Source: an uncultured Thioclava sp. (lineage in GTDB: Bacteria; Pseudomonadota; Alphaproteobacteria; Rhodobacterales; Rhodobacteraceae). From it: a stretch of DNA of 64,000 nucleotides. The notes under the pieces are model-generated. The model searched no databases. It saw only the letters and a list, made by a program, of their open reading frames with translations, and was not told where the DNA came from. Position 1 is the first letter of the stretch. Each line of letters starts with the position of its first letter. The stretch lies in assembly GCF_913064665.1 (NCBI RefSeq), contig NZ_CAJYBT010000011.1:1-64000 (forward strand), given 5' to 3'. Shown one piece after another: positions 28,567 through 37,129 of this stretch. The position numbers were made by a program, and so were the translations under genes.

Positions 28567-28617
28567 ATGACTGCGATTCTTGTACTTGTCGTAGGAGCCA
28601 AGCGCATGGGCCGGTGA
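28567..28617 (+). CDS. ilv leader peptide (branched-chain amino acid attenuator)
   Basis: A 16-codon reading frame, MTAILVLVVGAKRMGR, with AGGAAG upstream. Six consecutive codons (ATT CTT GTA CTT GTC GTA) specify Ile, Leu, Val, Leu, Val, Val, the end-product amino acids of the pathway encoded directly downstream. The stop is followed by mutually competing hairpins and an intrinsic terminator before ilvB. This is the classic form of a ribosome-mediated attenuator: shortage of any of the three amino acids would stall the ribosome and let transcription continue. Too short for routine gene callers. Confidence 0.85.
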   Translation: MTAILVLVVGAKRMGR

Positions 28618-28672
28618 CGGTTTGACCATGAAGGTTCCCATGCGCCCCCGCCAAAGCCGGGGGCTTTTTATT
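28602..28672 (+). promoter_or_regulatory. ilvBN transcription attenuator
   Basis: Nine-base arms GCGCATGGG (28602-28610) and CCCATGCGC (28637-28645) pair perfectly. The second arm shares two bases with the terminator stem GCCCCCG / CGGGGGC (28644-28664), which is followed by TTTTTATT. The first arm lies inside leader codons 12-14, just beyond the Ile/Leu/Val run, so ribosome position would decide which hairpin forms. The exact switching order is inferred. Confidence 0.75.
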
Positions 28673-28736
28673 GGCAAGTCGATTGTGAGACGCGCAGACC
28701 GGGGCCACCTGCCCCACGCGAGGATGGAGAAGAGAT

Positions 28737-30482
28737 ATGGCACGGCAGATGACCGGCGCGAAAATGGTGGTGCAAGCGCTCAAGGATCAGGGCGTCGATA
28801 CGGTTTTTGGCTATCCGGGCGGCGCAGTTCTGCCCATCTACGATGAGATTTTTCAGCAAAACGACATTCGCCACATTCTTGTGCGCCATGAACAGGCGGC
28901 AGTGCATATGGCCGAAGGCTATGCCCGCTCCACCGGCAAGCCCGGTGTTGTGCTGGTGACCTCGGGTCCGGGGGCGACCAATGCGGTGACCGGGCTGACC
29001 GATGCGCTGATGGATTCCATTCCGCTTGTGGTGTTCACGGGTCAGGTGCCGACCTTTATGGTGGGCACCGATGCCTTCCAAGAGGCCGACACCGTGGGCA
29101 TCACCCGCCCCTGCACGAAACACAACTGGCTGGTCAAAGACACCGCGAAACTGTCGGAAACCATCCATCAGGCGTTCCATGTCGCGACCTCGGGGCGTCC
29201 CGGCCCGGTGCTGGTGGACATTCCCAAGGATGTGCAATTCGCCACTGGCGATTACACCGCTCCCAAACAGGCGCGCGTTGATCATTACCAACCCAAAGTG
29301 AAGGGCGATCTGGACGCGATCACCGCGCTTGTCGAATTGATCGAAAAAGCCGAGCGCCCGGTGTTTTACACCGGCGGCGGCGTGATCAATTCTGGCCCGG
29401 CTGCGTGCCAGTTGATGCGCGAGCTGGTCGATGCGACGGGCTTCCCGATCACTTCGACACTGATGGGCTTGGGTGCCTATCCGGCCTCGGGCAAGCCGTG
29501 GCTCGGGATGCTTGGGATGCACGGTCTGTATGAGGCCAATCTGGCAATGCATGGCTGCGATCTGATGATCAATCTGGGCGCGCGCTTTGATGACCGCATC
29601 ACCGGGCGCATCCCCGATTTCAGCCCGCGCTCGACCAAGGTGCATGTCGATATTGATGCCTCGTCGATCAACAAGATCATCCCGGTCGACCTGCCGATCT
29701 TGGGCGATATCGGCCATGTGCTGGAAGATGTTCTCAAGGTGTGGAAATCGCGCGGGCGCAAGGTCAACACGGCCGGGCTGGCGAAATGGTGGACCCAGAT
29801 TGAAAAATGGCGCGCCGTCAATTGCCTTGATTTCACCAATTCCGACACCACCATCAAGCCGCAATACGCGCTGCAACGCCTTGAGGCGCTGACCAAGGGG
29901 CGCGATCGCTACATCACGACCGAAGTGGGTCAACACCAGATGTGGGCGGCGCAATTCTTGGGCTTTGAAGACCCCAACCGCTGGATGACAAGCGGCGGCT
30001 TGGGCACGATGGGCTATGGCTTCCCGGCCTCGATCGGGGTGCAGGTGGCCCACCCGGACGCGCTGGTGATCAACGTGGCGGGTGAGGCAAGCTGGCTGAT
30101 GAACATGCAAGAGCTTGGCACCGCGACCCAGTTCCGCACGCCCGTCAAGCAATTCATCCTCAACAACGAACGCCTCGGCATGGTGCGCCAGTGGCAAGAG
30201 CTGCTGCATGGCGAGCGCTACAGCCATTCGTGGTCCGAAAGCCTGCCAGATTTCGTCAAACTGGCGGAAAGTTTCGGCTGGAAAGGGATCCGCTGTGATG
30301 ACCCCGCCAAGCTGGATGACGCAATCCAAGAGATGCTGGATTACGATGGTCCGGTGCTGTTTGACTGCCGCGTCGAGAAACACGAAAACTGCTTCCCGAT
30401 GATCCCCTCGGGCAAGCCCCATAATGAGATGCTTCTGGCCGCCGATGCCGAGGCCTTCAAGGAAGGCGCGGGGCTGGTCTGA
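28737..30482 (+). CDS. ilvB: Acetolactate synthase large (catalytic) subunit
   Basis: ThDP-dependent enzyme condensing pyruvate to acetolactate or acetohydroxybutyrate, first common step to Val, Leu and Ile. The 581-residue product begins MARQMTGAKMVVQALKDQGV. The catalytic glutamate is in RHEQAAVHMAEGYAR near residue 52, FTGQVPTFMVGTDAFQEAD follows, and the ThDP-magnesium motif near 448 reads AGEASWLMN, with glutamate where many homologues have aspartate (GDG/GDA). The C-terminal NNERLGMVRQWQELLHGERYS is typical. It lies behind the leader attenuator; ilvN follows after 84 bases containing a GC hairpin without T-run. Confidence 0.95.
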   Translation: MARQMTGAKMVVQALKDQGVDTVFGYPGGAVLPIYDEIFQQNDIRHILVRHEQAAVHMAEGYARSTGKPGVVLVTSGPGATNAVTGLTDALMDSIPLVVFTGQVPTFMVGTDAFQEADTVGITRPCTKHNWLVKDTAKLSETIHQAFHVATSGRPGPVLVDIPKDVQFATGDYTAPKQARVDHYQPKVKGDLDAITALVELIEKAERPVFYTGGGVINSGPAACQLMRELVDATGFPITSTLMGLGAYPASGKPWLGMLGMHGLYEANLAMHGCDLMINLGARFDDRITGRIPDFSPRSTKVHVDIDASSINKIIPVDLPILGDIGHVLEDVLKVWKSRGRKVNTAGLAKWWTQIEKWRAVNCLDFTNSDTTIKPQYALQRLEALTKGRDRYITTEVGQHQMWAAQFLGFEDPNRWMTSGGLGTMGYGFPASIGVQVAHPDALVINVAGEASWLMNMQELGTATQFRTPVKQFILNNERLGMVRQWQELLHGERYSHSWSESLPDFVKLAESFGWKGIRCDDPAKLDDAIQEMLDYDGPVLFDCRVEKHENCFPMIPSGKPHNEMLLAADAEAFKEGAGLV

Positions 30483-30566
30483 GGCCGTCCGGGGGCGCGT
30501 CTCCCGGACCCTCGCGATGTTTGGGCCAAGTCGCAGGGCTTGGCGATTGAGAAAAGGAGAGAGGCA

Positions 30567-31127
30567 ATGGCCGCTCTGAAAATCAAAAAAGGCGCGTCGA
30601 GCCATTCGGCGTATGATCTGCGCGACAGCCACAGCCAGTTGGAGCGCTCGCACACGCTGGCGGTGATCGTGGATAACGAGGCGGGCGTTCTGGCGCGCGT
30701 GATCGGGCTGTTCTCGGGGCGCGGCTATAACATCGACAGCCTCACCGTGGCCGAGGTCGATCACAAGGGCCACAAAAGCCGGATCACTGTCGTCACCACC
30801 GGCACAGAGTCGGTGATCGAGCAGATCAAGGCGCAGCTGGGCCGCATCGTGCCCGTGCACGAGGTCAAGGATCTGACGGTCGAGGGCCACCCGGTCGAGC
30901 GGGAGCTGGCGCTGTTGAAAGTGTCGGGCACGGGGGACAAACGGGTTGAGGCGCTGCGTCTGGCCGATATTTTCCGCGCCAATGTGGTGGATAGCACGCT
31001 GGAAAGCTTCGTCTTTGAAATCACCGGAACATCCGAGAAAATCGACGCCTTTGCCGATCTGATGCGTCCCTTGGGGCTGTCAGACGTAGCACGCACCGGC
31101 GTGGCTGCCCTGTCACGCGGGGTTTAA
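30567..31127 (+). CDS. ilvN: Acetolactate synthase small (regulatory) subunit
   Basis: Regulatory subunit that confers valine feedback on the catalytic subunit. From the ATG at 30567, backed by AAAAGGAGAG, it has 186 residues. The N-terminal ACT domain is LAVIVDNEAGVLARVIGLFS then GRGYNIDSLTV; a second ACT-like part (RELALLKVSG, IFRANVVDSTLESFVFEITG) follows. It extends the usual IlvN by about 25 N-terminal residues (AALKIKKGASSHSAYDL and on), as is common in Rhodobacterales. A weak inverted repeat GCGCGCAA/TTTGCGCGC after the stop may end the transcript. Confidence 0.94.
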   Translation: MAALKIKKGASSHSAYDLRDSHSQLERSHTLAVIVDNEAGVLARVIGLFSGRGYNIDSLTVAEVDHKGHKSRITVVTTGTESVIEQIKAQLGRIVPVHEVKDLTVEGHPVERELALLKVSGTGDKRVEALRLADIFRANVVDSTLESFVFEITGTSEKIDAFADLMRPLGLSDVARTGVAALSRGV

Positions 31128-31232
31128 ACGCCACAGCCCTGCGCGCAATTCGCATTTTGCGCGCAAACACACTGGTCATTGCCGCGCCATTCTGATTTTT
31201 TGATCAAAATTTAGCACGGATAACAAAGACCT

Positions 31233-32222
31233 ATGGCAGCGAGCCTCGCCTCGACACCCACCCCGCATCTGGGGGTGGTGATTGTGACCTATAACGCCGC
31301 AGACGTCATCGCGGACTGTTTGCGCGCGCTTCAGGCCGCGACGGGCGTGGTGTTGCATGTGGTGGTGGTGGATAACGCCTCGCGCGATCACACAAATGCG
31401 GTTGTGCGCGACACCATCGGGCCAACGCTGCTGTCGCCCGCGCAGGCAGGCGCGGCAGGCATCGCGCTGATCAAGGCGGGGGTGAATGGTGGTTTCGCAG
31501 CGGGCGTCAATCTGGGGCTTTCGCGGCTGGCGCGCGCCCCCGAGATTGATCGGTTCTGGCTGCTCAATCCCGACTGTATCACGCCCCCCGATACGCCGCG
31601 CACATTGGCGATGTATCGCCAAGACGACCCGCAGATCGGGCTGATCGCGCATCGCGTGGTCTATGCCGACAATCCTGAGATGATCCAGATCGACGGTGGC
31701 ACGATCGACCGGCGCACCGGGATCACGCATAACATCAACCAATTCGCAGATCGCACAGCGCCGGTGCCCAAAGAGGCTCAGATCGAGTTCGTCACCGGGG
31801 CCAGCCTGATTGCCACGCGCGCCTTTTACGAGGCCGCAGGCCCGATGGCCGAGGAGTATTTCCTCTATTACGAAGAGGTGGATTGGGCGTTGCGCCGCGG
31901 CCCCCTGCGCATCGCCTATTGCCCCGAGGCCGTGGTCTTGCACAAGGCAGGCTCGGCGATCGGCTCGCAGCGCATGGGCTCGGTTGCTTCTCCGTTTTCG
32001 CAGTATTTCAAGCACCGCGCCCGCGCGATGTTCCTGCGCAAGAACTTCCCGCCCGGCCTGATCGGGGGCATGTTCTGGTCCCTCGCCAAAGCGGGGCAAC
32101 TGGTCTTGCAAGGCCATGGCCCCGAGGCACGCGCCCTGTTGCGTGGCTATTTCGGACTGGCGCCCCCTGCCTCGGTTCTGGCCGCTCTCTCGCCCGAAGC
32201 GCGCGAGCGGATCGGGCGCTAG
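31233..32222 (+). CDS. Family 2 glycosyltransferase (rhamnosyltransferase-like)
   Basis: A 329-residue GT-A fold transferase: VVIVTYNAADVIADCLRAL and VVVVDNASRDHT form the nucleotide-sugar site, FWLLNPDC the DXD-like motif, and GASLIATRAFYEAAGPMAEE then FLYYEEVDWALRRG the acceptor-side motif typical of rhamnosyltransferase-like GT2 enzymes. It is the only plus-strand gene at the left end of the polysaccharide cluster and its last four bases overlap the convergent GT4 gene. Donor sugar and linkage cannot be deduced. Confidence 0.85.
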   Translation: MAASLASTPTPHLGVVIVTYNAADVIADCLRALQAATGVVLHVVVVDNASRDHTNAVVRDTIGPTLLSPAQAGAAGIALIKAGVNGGFAAGVNLGLSRLARAPEIDRFWLLNPDCITPPDTPRTLAMYRQDDPQIGLIAHRVVYADNPEMIQIDGGTIDRRTGITHNINQFADRTAPVPKEAQIEFVTGASLIATRAFYEAAGPMAEEYFLYYEEVDWALRRGPLRIAYCPEAVVLHKAGSAIGSQRMGSVASPFSQYFKHRARAMFLRKNFPPGLIGGMFWSLAKAGQLVLQGHGPEARALLRGYFGLAPPASVLAALSPEARERIGR

Positions 32223-33424
32223 CGCCCCAAGGCGCGCTTATAAAGGCCAACAAGCCCCTCGGCCTTCACGGGCCAAAGCCCTTCGGCCAACACCTTGGCT
32301 TGTCCGCGCGCACCGAACGTCGCGCGCAACCCCGGATCATCGGCAAGCTTTGCAATCGCGCCCGCCACATCGCGCGCCAAGGCATCAGGCGTGGACACGG
32401 CACACTTGAAACCCGTCACCCCCTCGTCAACGATCCAATCGGGACCGCCACGCGCCGCCGCAATCACCGGTAGCCCCCAGCGCATCGCCTCATAGAGAAC
32501 ATTCCCAGCGGGTTCTCGCCAGCTTGGGAACACGAATATGTCCGAACGCGCGTAAAGGTCCTCAACCTGATCGCGCGGGATCGCGCCCAGAAACGCGCAC
32601 CGATCCGCGACGCCGAGGCGCTCTGCCTCGGCCCGACAAAGCGCGATTTCCTCACCAGCGCCCGCGCTGGTAAGATGCAAATCGGGACGCTCGCGCAAAA
32701 GTCCCATCGCGCGCACCACATCGCGCAACCCCTTGGTGCGCACGCCGCGTCCGACATGCAGCAAACGTATCGTGCCGTCAGAGCGCAGCTCGCGCGCTGG
32801 CGCCGGGCCTTCGATGCCCAATTCCAACACATTTTCATAATCGCAGATCGCAATCGGTGCGAGGTGGTCGCGAATATAGGGCGCAACGCCAAGCACCATC
32901 GCCGCATCGCGATACGAGGCCCGCAGCGCAGGATCAAAGCGCAGCCGCAGATGATCTAGCGCGCGCAGGCGCGTATACCATTTTGCAGCCCCCGATTCCG
33001 CGCGAAAGGCCAGCGGGGTCGTCAACGCGCCCCCGAGCGGCCCGACAACATAAGGCACCCCGCCCCCACGCAGCGGCGAGGCATAGCGCATCGCCTGCGG
33101 CATGATCTGATGCGCAATGTCAAATTCACCGCCGTGCGCGCGCAAATAGGCCCGGATTTTGCGCATGAAGATCGGCCATTCTGGTTTGAGCATCGCGCGC
33201 AGCCGGGGGTTGCGATCCAGCACGGTGGGGCGCGGCCATGTGACGATACGCGCTTGCGGCAATTGCTCGGCCAGCGATGAGTGACGCGGGCTTTGAAAAC
33301 TCGCAACCGTCAGATCGACCAGCGGCATCAGCGCTTCGGCCCATTTATAAGCAACATAAGCCTCGCCAATCGACTCGCGCGAGAGAGCTGGCGCAATCAT
33401 CAGAACTCGAAGTTTTTCGCTCAT
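32219..33424 (-). CDS. Family 4 glycosyltransferase
   Basis: A 401-residue GT-B retaining transferase. The C-terminal half has IRLLHVGRGVRTKGLRDVV, LTSAGAGEE and the EX7E-type segment FVFPSWREPAGNVLYEAMRW, followed by PVIAAARGGPDWIV. The N-terminal acceptor lobe lacks membrane segments. Its start overlaps the stop of the polymerase gene by four bases, so both belong to a leftward operon that includes the beta-helix gene. It probably adds a sugar to the growing lipid-linked repeat unit. Confidence 0.88.
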   Translation of the reverse strand: MSEKLRVLMIAPALSRESIGEAYVAYKWAEALMPLVDLTVASFQSPRHSSLAEQLPQARIVTWPRPTVLDRNPRLRAMLKPEWPIFMRKIRAYLRAHGGEFDIAHQIMPQAMRYASPLRGGGVPYVVGPLGGALTTPLAFRAESGAAKWYTRLRALDHLRLRFDPALRASYRDAAMVLGVAPYIRDHLAPIAICDYENVLELGIEGPAPARELRSDGTIRLLHVGRGVRTKGLRDVVRAMGLLRERPDLHLTSAGAGEEIALCRAEAERLGVADRCAFLGAIPRDQVEDLYARSDIFVFPSWREPAGNVLYEAMRWGLPVIAAARGGPDWIVDEGVTGFKCAVSTPDALARDVAGAIAKLADDPGLRATFGARGQAKVLAEGLWPVKAEGLVGLYKRALGR

Positions 33425-34839
33425 CTCTGGGCCCGCTCGCGCAATGAGGCAAACCGAGTATATCGGCTCGTTGGTGTTGAAGGCTCGTCATTATCGGGGA
33501 TTTCGTCCTGTTGCTCGGTCGCGCGGATCAGCCAGACGCCCGAACCGAACATGAAAAAGACGAATGAATAGACCGCGCCCCAGACATGCACGGTGCACAG
33601 CGCGAAGGACAAGCCGAGAAAGGTGAAAACCCACGCGCGACGAAAGACCAAAAGGCGGAAATCCTGACTGAAGTCGCGCCGCATAATTTGCGCCACGGCC
33701 AATGCATACCCCCCCGCGACGAGCAGAAACCCCGGGATTCCATAGCGCACAGCCATCACCAGCCAGAAGTTATCCATACTGCCCGAATGCATGTAGGACG
33801 GGCGTACCCAGTCACGCAAACCCAGACCAAAAATCGGGTTTGCCCAGACATTTTTCATGCCCCAATCAAAGATGATTCCGCGCCAATAAGCAGTATGGGC
33901 CGAAAACGTGGCATAGGACATGAACACTTTGATAGGCGTCCGGTTCGACAGCAAATCAATGCCGACATAGGCCGTTACAAACAGCCCCACCAGCAGCCAC
34001 CAGCGCCATGTGATCGAGCGAAACATGATCGACCAGCCAATCAGCCCGATCTGCAGCAGCAGCGCCAAAAGCGCCCCCGAAGAAAGCGCCAACATCCCCG
34101 AGCCAACCACGATAGCGCTCATGAGCACCCTCCAGCGCATCGAGCGCACCCCGTCAAACGCCACGAAGGCAAGCGGGAACGCGACCGAGGCATAAATCCC
34201 GAAATGGATCGGATGATCGAAGGGGCCTTGCACGCGCTCCAACCCCATACGCGGATCAGCATAAACAATATTGACCGATCCGAGGCCGGGCACTTTGTCG
34301 ATCAGCGTCGGGATCAGCGGCGTGCCTGTGATGGTCTCATAGGCGGTGAAGGGCAGCATGAGAACGAAGGAAAAGATCAGCGCGCGCGAGAGGGCGGCAA
34401 AATCCTCTCGGGTGCGAATATAGGCGCGCCCCATCAGGTATCCGCCCAGAAATTCAAGCCCGACCGAGCCCGCCTGCTGGATCACCCGGTCGGGGTTATT
34501 CACCGCAAGCGCGATCGTCAGCCAGAAAAAATGCGCCAGGAAAAGCCAGTCCACCGCCATGAGCCGCCCGTACCGACCCGAAAACAACCCTGCCAGCAAT
34601 GGCAGGATCATGACGATCAGCACCATGCGCAGCCCCGTCATCGCCAGCGGTCCAAGGTTGAATTCCACTGGCAGCAGGATCGAAATCAACATGATCAGCA
34701 CGGGAAAAGGCAGCTTGGCCGAAGCCAGGGCAACATCGCCGGGCGCGGCGGTTGGACCCGCCAGAGAAACGCGCCGCATCGCTCCACCCGAACCCGGTCC
34801 TGCCGAAACCGGCGCGCGCCTCATCGTTTCAGTGCGCAT
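33421..34839 (-). CDS. O-antigen polymerase/ligase-like membrane protein
   Basis: A 472-residue integral membrane protein with roughly ten to twelve hydrophobic segments, beginning with PFPVLIMLISILLPVEF. A long loop before the C-terminal segments contains HTAYWRGIIFDWGMKN and FGLGLRDWVRPSYMHSGS, the kind of periplasmic loop found in Wzy polymerases and WaaL ligases. Cluster context (flippase, several transferases) favours a polysaccharide polymerase. The start at 34839 follows AGGAG and lies two bases past the beta-helix gene's stop. Confidence 0.75.
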   Translation of the reverse strand: MRTETMRRAPVSAGPGSGGAMRRVSLAGPTAAPGDVALASAKLPFPVLIMLISILLPVEFNLGPLAMTGLRMVLIVMILPLLAGLFSGRYGRLMAVDWLFLAHFFWLTIALAVNNPDRVIQQAGSVGLEFLGGYLMGRAYIRTREDFAALSRALIFSFVLMLPFTAYETITGTPLIPTLIDKVPGLGSVNIVYADPRMGLERVQGPFDHPIHFGIYASVAFPLAFVAFDGVRSMRWRVLMSAIVVGSGMLALSSGALLALLLQIGLIGWSIMFRSITWRWWLLVGLFVTAYVGIDLLSNRTPIKVFMSYATFSAHTAYWRGIIFDWGMKNVWANPIFGLGLRDWVRPSYMHSGSMDNFWLVMAVRYGIPGFLLVAGGYALAVAQIMRRDFSQDFRLLVFRRAWVFTFLGLSFALCTVHVWGAVYSFVFFMFGSGVWLIRATEQQDEIPDNDEPSTPTSRYTRFASLRERAQR

Positions 34840-34841
34840 CC

Positions 34842-36983
34842 TTACAGCGCTCCTGCAACCGCAGCGCCGCTCGCGTCCAGCTCAAGGCTTTCCACTTCGC
34901 CGTGGAAACTGTCTTTCACACCAAACGGATTGCCCAACGCCAATCCCCAATATTCCATCGGGCGGGTTTCACCCGACACCGAGCCCTGCCCGATCAGCGC
35001 GCCATCGCCGTGGACTTCGAAATGGCTTTTCGCGGCGTCATATTCAAAGCTCACATCATGCCACTTTCCGTCGTAAAGCGGGATCCGCTTGGTGCGCAAA
35101 AGCAGCCGTTGGCCATTGGCAGGCCAGAATTCCACGGTAAACGTGCCGCGCCCCGTCGCCTTGATAATCAAGGATTGATGAATGCGCACAACCTCACCTG
35201 CGGATTTGAAATCGCCCATCGCACGCAGCCGCATCGACAGTTTAAAGCTGTCCGCCTCGAAAAACGGCGCAATCATCTCGGCGGGCACATCGATTGCGCC
35301 GCCGCCTGCGCCAAATTCCAGCGCGCCGGGAGACACGGCGATGGTGGAAAGCACCTTGGGTTCCGCGCCGACATGCGACACGATCCGACCGATTTCAGGG
35401 TCAAACGTGAGCACCCGGCTGTCGCGCACCGCAATCTGGCCCTGTGCCGAGCGGCTTTGCCCATCTGGCAACATGGCCGTCAGGGTGATGCGATAATTGC
35501 CGGGGCGTTCAAAGGTAAATGGCACCTTGGCGCCCGCGATCTTGTCGGCCTTGCCGATCTGCCAGTCATAAGTGACTTTGCTTGGGTTAACGCCGTCTGG
35601 CAGCACGGTTTTGGCCGCATCAAACAGCAGTTCTTTACCACCTTCCGGCGCAGCCCCGATACGCATCACCGGTTGCAGCGTCCTGTCCTGCGCCAGTCCA
35701 TCCAATTGCGGCGCCCCGATACCAGCCCCCGCCAGCGCACCGCCGGGAAGATAGTCGAAATTGCGCAGATCATCGGGCAGTCCGGTGCGCGCGGCCACGA
35801 ACAGCGTGTCATAGAAATTTGGACGACCAGGAGAGACATCCTGAATCAGCAGATTGTCCTTCACGCTCCAGTCGGTCTGCCCGACAGGCCCCGAAATTTC
35901 GCCCACAACGTTCTTTTCAATCACCACGTCACGCGCGTCACGCGCCACCCGTATCTGGGGAATCCACAGCTTGGGGTGGCCCTCGACCCCTTGTGAAAAT
36001 GCGTTATGGATGAGCGTGTTATTGGTAATCTCGACGTGATCGGCTTGCCCCAGCGTGATCCCGTGCAAATGCGCGTTGATGATCACATTGTCGCGGATCG
36101 TCACGTTGCGATAAAACATCTCGTCGCCCGCTTCGCCCCGATCCACCAACTCGTTGCGCATCAAAATGGACTGCGTAAACAGCCCCATGCCTGAGTTGAA
36201 GATGTTATCCGCAATCAGGATATCGTGGCTGGGTCGGGTGGTACCGGCAGTCCAGAACTGGATCATATCCGCATGATCGGCCAGCTCAGCGGCGCGCAAG
36301 AAATCATGCATATGATTGCCCGTGATGGTCACGCGCGCGACCTGCGCAAAGTTCATCCCGTCCATGCGCATGTCGTGAATATCATTGTCCGTCACCGAGA
36401 CATCGACGCAGTCGCTGACAACCAAGCCCCGGAAAAAGCGTCGAAATTCGTTGTTCTCGATGTGCAGACCGTTGGATGAACGCAGTGCCAGACCGAACGC
36501 CGTGGGCAACGGGTTATGTTCGGGCGATCCCGCCGTCGGTGGGGCCAGATCGCCATCAAACACCGAGTTCCTGATCGTCACATCGCGCGCGGTAAACACC
36601 TGAAAGGGGCGTAAGTTTGCTTTGTCATCGGGGTGATAGTCGTAGTCGAACAGCAGGTCGTCAAACACCAGATGACTGACTTCGCGCAGGTCCATCCGTT
36701 CGATGCGGGCAGGTTGTTTGGGGTCGCTTGAGCGAAACGTGATGGGCTTATCATCATCGCCCGCAAGCTTGGACAGTTTCAGCGCGGGATAATCGCCCGC
36801 AGCCAGACGCACCACATCCCCCGGTGCCAGTTGCGGCATGATCTCGGCCAGCGCACTTGGCCCTTGAGCCGTCCAATCGCGCGCCTGTGCCGGGGTCATC
36901 AGCGCCAATGCCATCGCGCACGCCAAAGCGCCGCCTTGGAACATCCGCGCCATCAGCCCAAAACTGTGCATCTCATATCGCAT
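34842..36983 (-). CDS. Secreted right-handed beta-helix protein (polysaccharide lyase/epimerase-like)
   Basis: A 713-residue exported protein with a signal peptide ending near MALALMTPAQA. Residues from about 40 to 400 form a parallel beta-helix: PGDVVRLAAGDYPALKL, ITFRSSD, then repeated HIENNEF, SVTDNDIHDM, TITGNHMHD, VTIRDNVIINAHLHGI and VEITNNTLIHNAF turns. This layout recalls chondroitinase-B/alginate lyase (PL6) and AlgG-type proteins. The C-terminal 300 residues hold a PKD-like part (VTYDWQIGKADKIAG) and a concanavalin/LamG-like sandwich. It probably trims, epimerises or binds the polysaccharide made by this cluster; the catalytic type is not resolved. Confidence 0.8.
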   Translation of the reverse strand: MRYEMHSFGLMARMFQGGALACAMALALMTPAQARDWTAQGPSALAEIMPQLAPGDVVRLAAGDYPALKLSKLAGDDDKPITFRSSDPKQPARIERMDLREVSHLVFDDLLFDYDYHPDDKANLRPFQVFTARDVTIRNSVFDGDLAPPTAGSPEHNPLPTAFGLALRSSNGLHIENNEFRRFFRGLVVSDCVDVSVTDNDIHDMRMDGMNFAQVARVTITGNHMHDFLRAAELADHADMIQFWTAGTTRPSHDILIADNIFNSGMGLFTQSILMRNELVDRGEAGDEMFYRNVTIRDNVIINAHLHGITLGQADHVEITNNTLIHNAFSQGVEGHPKLWIPQIRVARDARDVVIEKNVVGEISGPVGQTDWSVKDNLLIQDVSPGRPNFYDTLFVAARTGLPDDLRNFDYLPGGALAGAGIGAPQLDGLAQDRTLQPVMRIGAAPEGGKELLFDAAKTVLPDGVNPSKVTYDWQIGKADKIAGAKVPFTFERPGNYRITLTAMLPDGQSRSAQGQIAVRDSRVLTFDPEIGRIVSHVGAEPKVLSTIAVSPGALEFGAGGGAIDVPAEMIAPFFEADSFKLSMRLRAMGDFKSAGEVVRIHQSLIIKATGRGTFTVEFWPANGQRLLLRTKRIPLYDGKWHDVSFEYDAAKSHFEVHGDGALIGQGSVSGETRPMEYWGLALGNPFGVKDSFHGEVESLELDASGAAVAGAL

Positions 36984-37129
36984 AATATATCGCCTGTCGC
37001 GGCCGCGTTCAGCGCGGCTCTGCTTACTGCTCGTGCCAATGAGAGTACCCCCTCAACAGAGCGTTAAACAAGAAAAACACGGCAAATTCAGGGCGGCGGA
37101 ACGGCGATCTGTGGCCAATCGGCACTGAA

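Noticed and set aside
28668-30890. 740-codon minus-strand frame opposite ilvB
   Set aside because: Antisense shadow of ilvB produced by high third-position GC; its sequence is His/Arg/Asp-rich without domains.
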